A DNA stretch of 64,000 nucleotides from Oryzias latipes (taxonomy: Eukaryota > Chordata > Actinopteri > Beloniformes > Adrianichthyidae): positions 6,473,158-6,537,157 of the forward strand of contig NC_019873.2 of NCBI RefSeq assembly GCF_002234675.1. Reading direction: 5' to 3'. Positions 1 to 11,554 of the stretch are shown here, piece after piece. The first letter of the stretch is position 1, and each line of letters opens with the position of its first letter. The notes beneath the pieces are model-generated. The model was not told where the DNA came from and made no database searches. It saw only the letters and a program-made list of their open reading frames with translations. The translations under genes were made by a program, and so were the position numbers.

Positions 1-1997
1 AAACAAATTTGACAAAAAAACTGATAAGGATTATACATTTGAAGGTAAAATATTAATGTTATAAATGTACATTTTTCTGCCCTGCAGGCAGTAAAACAGC
101 TGCAGGCTTTATCACAAATAAATAAACAATAGATCATTTGCTTATGAATGTAAAGACGTTTATGAAAGGATTTTTAGTATTGGTGTCGTACAAAATTAGG
201 AAAACACCAAATATTTTTGGAGTAATCTCAAGTAGGTATTTTGGTTTTGTTTTTAATGTTGTAATAACACCGAAAACATTATATTTACAAGAACAGCTTT
301 TTGCCAGGAATCCAGCTCTGATAAAACGACACCAGAGCAAAGAAAACAGTTTGGTTTTGGCTGAAAAGCACACATTTTATTTTTATTTCCAGGCTTTGTT
401 TGTTCTGCCGCATATTCATATTTCTTTAATTTTGACAGAATATATTTTTATAGAGAGAAAAATAAGTTATTTAAGGTTTGAATTTATTTATGCTGGAACA
501 ATATTCCTGTCTTTTCTTTGTTTATATTTATGTTTAAAAGTTTAAAAATGTAGTTTTAGTGAGTTCAATCATTAGCTGTGTTTATATGGACAACAGTAAT
601 CGGAAAGAACGCCTGATCAGAAGAAAAATGCGTCATGTAAACCGCCGTTCAGAGTAGTCTGCCCCGATCAGACTCGTTCGGGTCCAAATTTCTTTCCGAT
701 CGAGAAAGGTGGATTATGCTGATCGTTTATCCGATCGTTGTTCATGTAAACGGTTCATTCCGATCGTGTGTCACGGCTGCTCTGGTTTAACGTCATGCAT
801 AGACGGTGTTTTGCTCCAGAGAAAGCTTTGGAGCTCAAACAGGACCCAGTGAGAAGCGCCGCTTCGCTCTCGCCCCGCTGGCTCTTCGCCTCTCCCCTCT
901 CTTACACCCCTCACGAGGGGGTTGCCGGGGAGAAGCGTTTGTGCCCCGTGACGTCTGGACCCTGCGGGGTCCGGGCTCTGGTGCCGGTGGACCGAGTGAA
1001 CTTTTCTCTGAGCAGAGCAGCCGGATTGATAACTTTGTTACGTGTGCGTTTTGTTGTTTTGTTATGTGTGGGAGACTTGGGATTGCGATCCGTCCCGCCG
1101 CTCTGGATTAGCGTCTGCCGGACTCAGGAGAACAGTGTGTCCGAGCATAGCTCAGACTTCAAGCCGCTGTGTGAGCTTTTCAAAGCAGAAATGACGCTCA
1201 GTCCTTAGAAACCGTTCAAACAAACACCTGGATTTGTGTTTCCAGTTGTGTCCCGACTAAATAAAGGCTGATGCTATTCCCACATATTTACGTGCAGCCA
1301 GGATCCAGATTGCAGCGTTTCCCGCATGGATTTTATGTTCATCAAAGGCTAAATGTTGTTAGTGCGTGTTAGCCTTCTCCTAACCCTTCTTCCAGCTCCG
1401 TTCTTCAACAGAAAAAGCCCTGACCAGTGTCTCGCTAACAAACTATTTCCTCTAAAACTCTCTTATCTTCTTCATTCCACCACTAAGTCTCTTAATCTGC
1501 TCTCCTAATTCCAAATATCACAACAAAGACCTCCCTCCCTTGATCGCTTTAGCTGTAACTGTCCATTCATCTGGATGTGGAAGAACTTCCTCATCTCCTA
1601 AAGCCTGTTTCAACTACACAGCACTTTTTTAACGCCAGTCACTTGTTCCTTTGCTCTGCCCTCCTCATCACCATCCTGTGCTGTCTGGCTGCACTCTTCC
1701 CTGCAGTGATTTTGTACTCACTGATCTATTTCAGATCACTTTTCCACAAAGATGTAATTAACTTAGGTGCTTCCCCCCCTTCACTCTTATCTCTGCTCTT
1801 CCCTTTTTGTAATAATAAAAAAAAGGTCTTGATCACTGACATTTCCCCTTTTTGAGCAAAGTGTCTTTCTGCATGTATGTTCCGAACACCAAGGTATTCT
1901 AAGTAAATGCATTATGTATGCATTCCTGTGTGAAATCAAATAATATTTCCTATTGATATGGTTGATATTTACTCTGCATAATTTTGATTCATTTCAG
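1..1997 (+). other. mcm8: MCM8 intron (partial, 3' part of last intron)
   Basis: This is the sequence upstream of the last MCM8 coding exon, ending in the acceptor ATTTCAG at 1991-1997. I found no other MCM8 exon in it, so it is read as the 3' part of an intron that starts outside the window. It is AT-rich at 1-580, holds a dispersed repeat at about 586-1435 (listed separately), and shows only low-complexity C/T-rich sequence at 1440-1860. Open frames in this stretch have no recognisable protein content. Confidence 0.7.
586..1435 (-). mobile_element. Dispersed repeat A, copy 1
   Basis: The segment 1070-1435, read on the minus strand, matches 4400-4760 of the plus strand over most of its length. 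Shared blocks include GGACACAACTGGAAACACAA (4 kb copy: GGACACGACTGGAAACACAA) and CGGTTTCTAAGGACTGAGCG. The 586-800 part carries repeated CATGTAAAC and CCGATC motifs typical of short-inverted-repeat DNA transposon ends. Superfamily is unassigned and the outer ends are approximate. Its value is that it preserves the uninterrupted version (1086-1091) of a site that holds a 1.6-kb insertion in copy 2. Confidence 0.6.
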
Positions 1998-2090
1998 GTG
2001 GGGGATTTTCAAGGTCTCCTAAGTTCACTGAATGAGCAGGGTTTCCTGCTGAAGAAAGGACCCAAGCTGTATCAGCTGCAAACCATCTGA
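1998..2090 (+). CDS. mcm8: MCM8 last coding exon (C-terminus of DNA helicase MCM8)
   Basis: This exon encodes the final 30 residues and stop of MCM8, a minichromosome-maintenance family helicase that works with MCM9 in homologous recombination and meiotic repair in the nucleus. It follows a canonical acceptor (TTTCAG) and reads through to TGA at 2088-2090. The C-terminal residues SLNEQGFLLKKGPKLYQLQT match, from memory, the conserved MCM8 tail (LN-x-QG-x-LLKKGP-x-x-YQLQT). The gene next downstream, CRLS1, is also MCM8's neighbour in other vertebrates, which supports the call. Only this exon is present: the Walker, sensor and zinc-binding parts lie upstream of the window. The short length makes the call depend on the tail motif and synteny. 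Confidence 0.85.
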   Translation: MGDFQGLLSSLNEQGFLLKKGPKLYQLQTI

Positions 2091-2461
2091 GCTGGTGAAG
2101 AGCAGCAGGCCTGTGGCTGCAAAGTCAGTGTTTAGGATGAACCCCAAATCTATTTATCTTGATATTTGAAAACATTTTCATTCATACGCCATTAGTTGGT
2201 CATGCTAAGGCCTCGCAAAACTGTAACATAAAACAAAGAGGATGCAGATGAACACTTTTTGATGAGTCTGAACTGGCCAGTATCAGTTAGACTTGAAGGG
2301 CTGTTGAAACAATTTTGAAAAATATTTGGAAAATTCAGATGTTTTTTTTATGGCACTGTTCTAAAGGATTTATTCTTATTTCACATGTTTCTAGGCCTAA
2401 TAAGTAAGATAAAAGATTATCTAGTTTTGTTTATTTAATGTAAAGTGCACTTTTAAATAAA
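2091..2461 (+). other. mcm8: MCM8 3' UTR with poly(A) signal
   Basis: Non-coding sequence follows the MCM8 stop. A canonical AATAAA lies at 2456-2461, followed by a T-rich stretch, which fits cleavage a few tens of bases later. About 390 bases separate this signal from the CRLS1 start codon, so the two genes are closely spaced in tandem. Confidence 0.6.
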
Positions 2462-2699
2462 GACAGTATTTGTATATATATTCTTGAACAAATGTTTACT
2501 GGCTTTGATTCTTACAAATGGAGATGATTACAATACATTTTATTTGAAATTTTACCTTGTTTTTTGTCGTTTATTTTAATTTAAAAAAATTAAATCGATA
2601 ATTGTAACATATGTAAAAATATATCTATGTTATAACAGTTACTTGATTTAAACCTAAAAGTAACGTCCTGACTGAACATTTTCATGCTGTCGTAAAGTA

Positions 2700-2853
2700 T
2701 CTGGACACACAAAAACATTTAACGACACCACATCCGCTTACGGCAGCATGGCAGCCTGCAGGATTGAGCGAGGTTCGCTTGAGCTTTGAGAGCGAGCGCA
2801 GGTAGAGTCGCGATGCCCGCGCGGGCAGCAGGTCTGTCTACCGCGTGAAGAAG
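2700..2853 (+). promoter_or_regulatory. crls1: CRLS1 5' UTR / proximal promoter, CpG-rich
   Basis: Base composition changes sharply from AT-rich (before 2700) to CpG-rich, and this continues through exon 1 to about 3290. An ATG at 2748 is out of frame with the CRLS1 start and could be an upstream start if transcription begins before it. No TATA box was seen close by, which is usual for a housekeeping CpG promoter. The transcription start is not fixed by the sequence. Confidence 0.5.
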
Positions 2854-3285
2854 ATGACGGCGACGTGCTTCGGGCGAATTTCGGTTCCCTTGCTTCGCTC
2901 CGCTGCGCGTGCTCCCTTCGCGGGTGTGTGTCGCTTCGAGCCCGCGACATGGCGTCTTAGACACGCACTTGTCACGGATCGTGCAAGATTAACGCCGAGT
3001 GTGGTGAGCGGCGCTTGGCTCCTCGGTCATCAATGGACGGGACACCGTGGCGCGTGTCAGACTGCAGTCCAACAGGTAAAACTGACACCCTGTCACGCAC
3101 GCGGAGCTGTGCTCGAGCACTGGATAGGAGGTCACGGGGGGTCGAGTGCCGGGTTCTCGTCCTTGCTGCCCCTTGGAGCGCGAGGACTGTGCAACAAAAA
3201 CGCAGATCCTCCGGACACCCCGGTTTCAACAGACCGGGAGGAGGGGGCGGAACCGGGCCAAGGCCTGTTCAAGTTCAAAGAGCTG
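2854..3285 (+). CDS. crls1: CRLS1 exon 1: N-terminus of cardiolipin synthase
   Basis: CRLS1 makes cardiolipin from phosphatidylglycerol and CDP-diacylglycerol in the mitochondrial inner membrane. This exon (144 codons) gives the N-terminal part: an arginine-rich, acid-poor leader (MTATCFGRISVPLLRSAARA) typical of a mitochondrial targeting peptide, then a low-complexity linker ending GLFKFKEL before the donor GTGAGT at 3286. ATG at 2854 is chosen because no in-frame ATG lies upstream; the GTG at 2845 is not a plausible vertebrate start. The whole gene has exons 2854-3285, 12947-13084, 13172-13301, 13409-13494, 15440-15508, 17333-17424 and 19370-19463, which join without frame breaks into about 346 residues. 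That is longer than the roughly 300 residues I recall for human CRLS1, and the excess lies in this exon. Confidence 0.85.
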
Positions 3286-3949
3286 GTGAGTTTGACTTAT
3301 TGATTGATATCTTAACCTTACCGAGTCAACAGCCCGGAAATGAACAGCCAAGCCAAGTCATAATCTACGGAACTCTGGATGTGACATTCTAAAAACAAAA
3401 CAAAAAACCTGTTCCCTCAAATTAATAATTTGTGGGCATAAATTGTGTTACTGGACATGACTTTAAAAAAAAGATTAATACAACTGAAGTGAACAGAACA
3501 GAGGGTGAAAAGGTTAAACGTGGAGAATTTCAGATGAATGTAAACAGTAAATTTATAGTGATAATTGAATTTCTGTAAACATTAAAGGGTAAACCAGTGC
3601 TTCACAATTCTTTTTTGCCAGGCGCTCCCACCACACACCCCCACACTCAGTCACCGCGGTGACTATAAATAAGATCAGTATCTATAAAAATTATGTAAGT
3701 ATACCTAAAATTGTATCTTTTAACAATAATAAAAAGAACAAAGCAAAATAAATCCACTTTCAACAAATATTAACTTTATTTAGCCACAGAAGCCCTGTTA
3801 GTCTAAAACAGAAAAAAGAAGCTTAAAGTGCCTGAAATAAAAAATCTGTCAGTCCTTATTTAAACTAGAAACATTTGATGCTGAAAAAAATAATTCAATC
3901 AATAAATATTAAATGTAAATTGATCTGAAACATTAACACAGCAGCACCA

Positions 3950-4060
3950 ATAGGGTTGTGCCGATGGACGATACAATCTTCCATCGTGATGGGTGACTGA
4001 CATCACGATGGAGAGACACCATCGTTATGCCATGCCCCGCCACCCTTCGAGTTGACACCA
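3950..4060. repeat. Short repeat end with TAGGGTTGTG motif
   Basis: The stretch beginning TAGGGTTGTGCCGATGGACG near 3951 resembles the termini of small fish hAT-like elements. It is followed by two short inverted copies of a CATCGTGATG-type motif (about 3980-4020). No second end could be placed, so the element boundary is not defined. Confidence 0.3.
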
Positions 4061-4067
4061 TAAGACG

Positions 4068-6381
4068 CGGTTACATGTGCAAAATATCTTGATAAGGATT
4101 ATTGGTCGGATTAGAATCCAACCGTGTAGATGAGCCCAGAAAAACTTTTTCAGATTATAAAATTAGAAGATTATAAAAAACATTCACATGGGTCACACTT
4201 TCGGTCGGAATAAATCATTCGCACATGCGCAGTAGTGTTTTTAAAAAACGGAAGAGAAACTTAGTTCCGCAAGCGGTTACATACATAGATACGTCAGCTC
4301 GATTATTTTATTATTATTATACAAGATGATCTCCTAAACGTGCTTTTATTAATGTTACGGTTATTATGAAGCGCCTGTTCGCTCATCATTTTCATTTTAT
4401 TCCGTGTGGTCAGAGCTTTTTCTGTTGAAAAACGGAGCCGGAAGCCAAGATTAGCAGTATGCTAACACGGGCTAACAACATTAGCATGAACATAAAATCC
4501 ATGCGTGAAACGCTGCAATCTGTATCTTGGCTGAACGTATATGTGGGAATAACATCAGCCTTTATTTTGTCGGGACACGACTGGAAACACAAATCGACGT
4601 GATTGTTTGAACGGTTTCTAAGGACTGAGCGGCCTTTCTGCTTCGAAGCTTACACTGCGTTAGCTAGCGCTCCGAGCTCTGCCCGGACACACTTTTACCA
4701 GGAGACACGGTTCTCGTAAATTCCGGTTGCTCGTTCGCATAGAGCTGCAGGACGGATCGTATGGAGTGATATTTCTGCCACAACGTTGAACACAAAACTT
4801 TCTAAGTTTTTTGCTCAAAATTGTTTTTTTTTGCTTTCAAAAACGTTTTTTTGCTTTCAAAAATGTTTTTTGCGTTTGCAAAACACATTTTTTTGCGTGC
4901 GTTGTGTCAAATCTCGCTTTTGTCTTCTCTTTGATTTTGCTCACTACTTTGAGCGCGACTTAGCGTGATATGACTGCCACTGGCATCGCCAAAAAGAAAT
5001 TCGCATGCGTTGTGTCATCTTACTTTTTTCCTATCTTTGCTGAGTTAAGTTTCGGTTTGACGTGACCAAGCTGCCATCAAACAGCTGCTGATTGGTCCAG
5101 ATTCTAACCAATCAAGTTTCTCTGTCTCATATTGACGGTACGCCCAGGCAGACATGGACTTTAGACTATATGTGTCGGTGTTCGTACGGGTTTCTGCTGT
5201 TTTCAACGATTCTGGCCCGTTTCTCTCAGAGTAAAACCCAGAAGGAGCAGCAAAGCAGCTAAAATCAAACAGAGTTTAGTATTTATTCATGTCAGTGTAG
5301 TGATGAACGTGTTTAAAATGTCTGCAGAAGAAAAAAACATGTCCAAACTCCGACTCCGTCCAGCAGGGAAGCAACACTTTTTAAGATTAGTATCTGAACT
5401 ATTGTTTCATTTTAGTCAAAAATGGTAAAAATATTAAGAGAAAATAGCATTTTTTATGACTAATATTTTTTAACTTTGGACAAACGCTTACAAGTTCTAA
5501 AACATAAATGATAATAAAAGTCATAAAATGCCTCTTCTGTGTTATATACATTGAGTCTCCTTTGGTGAGCCATTATTCTTCTGCTTATTATTGCTGTTCA
5601 TCTGATCCCAAACACGTGTGCAGCATTAAATAATATGTGCTTTGAATCTTTTATTTTTGTTTTAACAAACAGACCTTAAAGAAAATCACACTTTTCACTA
5701 ATATTTTGCTCTGCAGGATTCACAGATCACACAGACCTGTTGATTTAATGTCAGCAGATAAACTTTACAGTTTCAGGAGATTCTCGGCCATAAATTCAAA
5801 AATATGACTTAATAAAAATGAACTAATGCTAAAAAAAGAAAGTATGAATTATTGTTAAAATTATATTTAAAAAAATGAAAACGTCTTCATCCAAAAATAC
5901 AAAAGTGAGGGTAAAAAGAGCTGGTTCAGCCTCTGAGCCTCGGCAGCAGACACCATGTTAGATTCATCTGGCAATGTGATTGGTTAAAATCTGGACCAAT
6001 CAGCAGCTGTTTGATGGCAGCCTGGTGACGTCAAACCGAAACTTAACTCAGCAAAGATAGGAAAAAAGTGAGATGACACAACGCATGCGATTTTCTTTTT
6101 GGCGACGACAGTGGCAGTCATATCACGATAAGTCGCGCTCAAAGTAGTAAGCAAAATAAAAGATAGGACAAAAGCGAGATTTGACACAACGCACGCGAAA
6201 AAATATGTGTTTTGCAAACGCAAAAAACGTTGTTGAAAGCAAAATAAAGTTTTTGAAAGCAAAAAAAACAATTTTTGAGCAAAAAACATAGAAAGTTTTA
6301 TGTTCAACTTAGAAGGTTTTGTGTGCAACGTGGTGGCAGAAATATCACTCCATAGGATCACAGTCCTAAGTCTCCCACACG
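4068..6381 (+). mobile_element. Dispersed repeat A, copy 2, split by an insertion
   Basis: Positions 4400-4759 match the reverse complement of 1070-1435. The match resumes after a 1.6-kb insertion: 6361-6380 (CAGTCCTAAGTCTCCCACAC) corresponds to CAATCCCAAGTCTCCCACAC in copy 1 read in reverse. The left part (4068-4260) has GGTTACATGTGC and GGTCGGA motifs like the far end of copy 1. Copy 2 stops at about 6381, where another element starts. Confidence 0.6.
4760..6354. mobile_element. Long-inverted-repeat DNA element (possibly IS3EU-like), non-autonomous
   Basis: Two arms, 4760-5114 and 5977-6354, are near-complementary over about 360 bases and surround an AT-rich core of about 860 bases. The outer ends read TATGGAGTG and CACTCCATA. 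They are flanked by GGATCG (4754-4759) and GGATCA (6355-6360), a 6-base target duplication with one change, and the uninterrupted site GGATCG exists in repeat A copy 1 (reverse strand, 1086-1091). Six-base duplications with TAY...RTA ends are, as I recall, described for the IS3EU superfamily; that assignment is inference. The core has no recognisable transposase. Confidence 0.65.
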
Positions 6382-7464
6382 CAGTGGCGGTTCTTGATAT
6401 GGGCGATGTGGGCGGTCGCCAAGGGCGGCACTTCATAGGGGGCGGCATTTGTCGTACCCGATGCGTTACAATGTACTACTATATTCACAGAGGCGGCTTA
6501 GCGCTTTTAATTTGAAATTGCTTCAGCTACCGACACTTATCAATTTAATTTAGACACATCAGACTCTTAAGAATGTCTTGATCCTGTTACCTCTTCACAC
6601 TCATGGTACAAAAAAAAAAAAGATGAAATAACTCAGAGTGAAACAACGTAAAACAGGCACATGAAAAAGAATTAGGCAGAACAAACACCCGTGTTCAACC
6701 CAATTTCAACAAAAGCAGGCAATGGGGATTATTTCCCACAATTACTTGCTCCGACACAGCAGACCCGACGCGCACGTGACCACCGCCCTCTGCTGCAAGA
6801 TGCTTGCGGCCACACCTCTTTGCGGTAGTCTTTGGAATATAAGTCAAAAAACTCGAGAAGGGAGCGCAACTCGCCGGTGGCTGGCTGAATCACACTAACA
6901 GGTGATTGGGAGTCTTTTTCTATCTGACAATCAACTCTGGGCCGCAGCTGCGCCTCCCGTCATAGAGAGAGCACCCAGGCGCAGAGAGCGAGAGAGGAGG
7001 CAGGAGCTTGCAGGGGAACGGGGGCTTTAATAAACAAAACTAAGGACACAAAACTAAAACCACTGCAAATGGCAGGCTAGAAACTCGAAACACTCGAAAC
7101 GGGGAGAGCAGACTAACATACTAACTAACATACTATGGACCAGCCCAGGAGGAAGGGAATGACAAGACATAAATACATACAGACAACCGAGACACAGGTG
7201 AACACAATCAGGAAGGATGGGGAACCAAAGTAAAACTCACAACAAAAACGAAACAGGAAACCCTACAAAATAAAAAAGGAAGTTAAACTCAAAACATGCC
7301 AGAACAAAAAGGACACAAACCACGTTTTTATTTTGTATTTTTTGATGTTTTGGTTTCCAATCTCAATTTGCATTTATTTTTTACTTCTCTTTTTGATGGT
7401 CATCCTAATTTCCAAATGAGCGTTTATATAAGTGACAAACAAATAACTCAACTTCCAATCAAAT

Positions 7465-10400
7465 ATGACCACCACTAAAGTGGATTTCCTAAACAAACCA
7501 GCTGGGTGTGACGTAAATTTTATAAGTTGGAATGTAAAGTCTTTGAACACCCCAGTCAAACGTAAAAAAGTAATGAACCATTTAAGCAAATTAAAAGCAG
7601 GAATTGTTTTTCTTCAAGAGACTCATCTCCGAAATTCTGATCACTTTCGACTTAGGGGTGGGTGGATTGGACAAGCATTTCACTCGAACTTTCACTCTAA
7701 ATGTAGAGGTGTGGCTATTCTTATTAATAAAAACATCCCATTTGTAGTGTCCAAAGTTGAAACAGACTCCTCTGGGCGCTACTTGATTATAACAGGCAGA
7801 CTATACAATACACCGAGCCAGTTTAGCTCGTGCTGGTTTGCGGCGCCTTCCGTCCGTGAAACCCGGGTTCGACTCCGGGCTCCTCCCTGTTCCCTTCTCT
7901 ACCTCTGCCGGTTCCAAGCCCGGTTTGAGAAGGTTGCGTCAGGAAGGGCATCCGGCGTAAAACATTGCCAAATTTACCATGCGACTCGTTTGCTGTGGCG
8001 ACCCCTGATGGGAGAAGCCGAAAGTGGAAGAAGAAGACTATACAATACACCAGTTGTCCTAGTTAATGTCTATGCATTACACTGGGACGACAGCTCTTCC
8101 TAAATTTTTTTGCCAAAATCCCAAACATGAACCCTCATCACTTAATATTTGGAGGAGATATGAACTGTGTACTGTCACCTAGTTTAGATCGTAGTTCGTC
8201 ACGATCTGCATCCCTGTCCAGTTCAGCTATTCAGTTACAACGCTTTCTTACTACAAACGGCATTGTTGACACATGGCGATTCCTAAACCCCAAATCTAAA
8301 AGTTATTCTTTTTTTTCTCCCGTCCACAGGACATATTCCCGCATAGATGACCTTTTTTTGGATAAACGGCTCCTCTCCCTGGTTAAAAGTGTGAATATCA
8401 AGCTATAGTTATCTCAGATCATGCCCCTCAAATACTCACACTATGCATACCAGTATCATGCAATAATTACCGCCCCTGGCGGCTTAATAATACATTACTT
8501 TCCGATGAAAACTTTACTAAATTTATATCCTCTGAGATATCTTTCTTCTTGAAATATAACCAAACCCCTGGAATGTCTTTTTCTATTGTGTGGGAATCAA
8601 TGAAAGCATATATTAGGGGACAAATTATATCACACAGTGCGCAACAGCGAAAATATCACAGTTTAAAACTAGAAAAACTAACCAATGAGATACTTAAATT
8701 GGACACGGCACTTGCAGTTAGCCCGTCTGATGACATGTTCAAATTAAGATTAAATCTTCAAACAGAATTCAATTTGTTGTCAACCAAACATGTTGAAAAC
8801 CTCATTAACAAAACACAAAGTAAAATCTATGAACATGGTGAAAAAATAGGAAAACTTTTGGCCCAACAACTTCATCAAAAAACTGCTAGCAGATGTATTA
8901 TTGAAATAAATGATCACTTGGGTGCTAAGCACAGAGATCATTTAGAAATAAATTGCTTTCATAAGTACTATTCAACATTGTATAAAACAGAATCTCACAA
9001 TGATAGAACTTTATTTGATACATTTTTCAGAAAAACAAATGTCCCCTTAATAGAAGATAAAATATCCTCAGAGCTGGACAAACCCTTCTCTTCCCAGGTG
9101 CTCATAAATGCAATTAAAACTATGTAAAATGGGAAGAGCCCTGTACCTGATGGATTTTCAGTTTAATTTTTTAAAAAGTTTGCAGACCAGCTTTCCCCAA
9201 TCTTACTTTTAGTTTTTGAGGAGTCAATTACTACAGGCTGCCTCCCCCTGACTATGCGACAAGCAGTCATCTCTCTTATCCCCAAACAGAATAAAAACCC
9301 TCTCGAATGTGGCTCATATTGTCCTATTTCACTTTTAAATGTGGACAACAAAATTTTTTCAAAAATATTAGCAAGCTGCCTAGAACAGGCTTTGCCTTCG
9401 ATAATAGCTGATGACCAAACTGGTTTCATTAAAGGCCGCCAATCATTTTATAACATTAGGCGTCTATTTAATATTCTTTATGTTCCCACTTCACCCGATA
9501 TTCCAGAAATATTGTTGTCTTTAGACGCTGAGAAAGCCTTTGACCAAGTGGAGTGGGACTATATGTTCTACACTTTAAAGCAATTTGGTTTGGGCGAAAA
9601 AGTTATCTCTTGCATTAAAGTTTTATACTCATCGCCTCTGGCAGCTGTTCGTACTAACAATAACCTCTCTTCTTACTTTCCCCTTCAACGTGGCACTCGA
9701 CAAGGTTGTCCTTTATCACCTCTTTTATTTGCCATAGTGATTGAGCCACTGGCTATAGCAATACGTCATGAAATCAACATAATAGGAATACAAAGATATG
9801 GTACTGGGAATAAAGTATCCCTGTATGCAGACGATATGCTTTTATTCCTGTCCAACCCTTTAAAAAGATTACCAGTCACGTTAAATCTCTTATTAGAATT
9901 TGGTAAGATATCAGGATACAAAGTTAATCTTCATAAATGTGAAATTATGCAAGTAAATCCAGAAGCTAAGAAAATAAATTTGGACCCATTTCCATTTAAA
10001 GTTAGTCCACAAAAATTTAAATACTTGGGTTTTTGGATTACACACTCCTTTAAAGATATTTTCAAGGCTAACTACATCCCATCATTAACTCATCTTAAGA
10101 AAGATCTAAAATATTGGTGTCTTTTACCCTTTTCACAGGGAGGGAGAAGTAACACAGTCAAAATGAATGTGCTCCCAAAATTTTATATGTATTTCAATGC
10201 ATCCCTTTGCATTTATTTAAATCTTTTTTTACAAATGTGGATAAATTAATATCAGTTTTTTTTGTGGAATAAAAGAAAACCTAGAATAAGCAAAAATATC
10301 TTACAGCAACACCGTCAACAAGGTGGATTATCCCTTCCTAATTTCCAATATTACTACTGGGCTGCCAACATTAGATCCATGTTATATTGGAAAGATTTAC

Positions 10401-11554
10401 AATTTAACAAATCCCCAAACCCAAAATGGTTATATATGGAGGGAGCTTCTTGTCCTCATTCCTCTCCACAATCATTGCTTTGTTCAGAACTACCTTTTTC
10501 TGAACCCATATCGAATTACACCTCAAATCCCATAGTTAAACAATCTCTGAACATTTGGAGACAATTTAGGCAAGTGTTTCCCCTGAAAAGCCAATCAAAA
10601 TGTACACCCACAAATAAAAATCATAGGTTTATACTCTCGACTACAGTTAAAGCTTTTTGGAAATGGAGCAGAAGAGGCATTGTTTCATTTGAGGACCTAT
10701 TCATTGATGGTATGTTTGCATCCTTTGAGCAACTTGTAATTAAATATAATATCCCCGCTCCCATTTCTTTAGATACCTGCAAATTCAAAGCTTTATTTCA
10801 ACTTCATTCCCTCATTTCCCGTCCTGCCCACCTGACTCACTTCTAGACTCCATCTTGAAACTTAAAATAAACGTCAGGGGAACAATTGGGAACATTTACT
10901 ACATGCTAAACACATACAATGCAAAACAAAAGACCTCTAATATTGCTAAAAACCCAATGGGAAGAGGATTTAGGCTTAAATATCACTGAGAAGATATGGG
11001 AGAAAGCCCTAGACAGAATAAACTCTTCCTCAATTTGTTCACGTCACAGGAATACTCAATTTAAAATTGTACATAGACTCCATTGGTCTAAAGCAAGACT
11101 TACAAAATTCATTCCAGATGTTAATCCAATTTGTGATCGATGTAAACAATTAACGGCCACCACCTCACATATGTTTTGGTCCTGTGCAAAATTAAGTTAC
11201 TTTTGGCAGTCAATATTTAAAGTATTTTCAGATGTTTTACAAAGGCCTATAAAGCCTTCTGTAATTTCTGCAATATTTGGTGTAATTCCACAGGATCTTA
11301 ATCTCAACCACAAAGCACAAAACATAATTATCTTCGGGACCTTAATTGCTAGGAGACTTATTCTTCTCAAATGGAAGGATGACTTTCCTCCAACGTTAAA
11401 GATGTGGATAAATGATCTCTTACAGTATTTGGTTTTGGAGAAAATTCGCTTCTCTGCCAGAGGTTGTACACAAGATTTTTATTCCACTTGGAATCCCTTC
11501 TTAAATTATATGAAGAATTTAGACGTCACTGCTATTGGAATATTTGATGATTGA
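7465..11554 (+). pseudogene. LINE ORF2 remnant (endonuclease-reverse transcriptase)
   Basis: The frame opens at 7465 with an apurinic-type endonuclease region: ISWNVKSLN, then FLQETHL, and after a frameshift GGDMNCVL and SRIDDLFLD (8127-8408). The reverse transcriptase lies at 9254-10249: a LIPKQNKNP-type start, LLSLDAEKAFDQVEWDYM, RGTRQGCPLSPLLF and the catalytic YADD at 9824-9835. A further frame (10262-10846) leads to the C-terminal part (10919-11554), with a CDRC...H...C cluster. Stops and frameshifts near 8103, 8408, 9127, 10249 and 10846 show it cannot make the full protein. A SINE sits inside the endonuclease region at 7815-8034. Confidence 0.85.
7798..8051 (+). mobile_element. tRNA-derived SINE with 17-base target duplication
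   Basis: The SINE body (7815-8034) is bracketed by identical 17-base copies of AGACTATACAATACACC at 7798-7814 and 8035-8051. Its head has an A-box-like TAGCTCGTGCTGG (7824-7836) and a B box GGTTCGACTCC (7866-7876), the internal RNA polymerase III promoter. The tail ends in GAAGAAGAAG. The 3' half (GGAAGGGCATCC..., GGCGACCCCTGATGGGAGAA) recurs at 42858-42998, so the family is active or recently active here. It is younger than the LINE copy that it splits. Confidence 0.9.

Noticed and set aside
768-1208. 146-codon frame in the MCM8 intron
   Set aside because: It lies inside dispersed repeat A copy 1 and has no recognisable protein family.
3076-3090. Splice donor inside CRLS1 exon 1 (CAACAG then GTAAAAC)
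   Set aside because: The frame continues open to the stronger donor at 3286, and the GLFKFKEL end joins properly to YENPWTIPN. Kept only as an alternative to test.
7815-7885. Possible tRNA gene
   Set aside because: A- and B-box motifs are present, but the head is part of a SINE with target duplications, and no full tRNA fold was evident.
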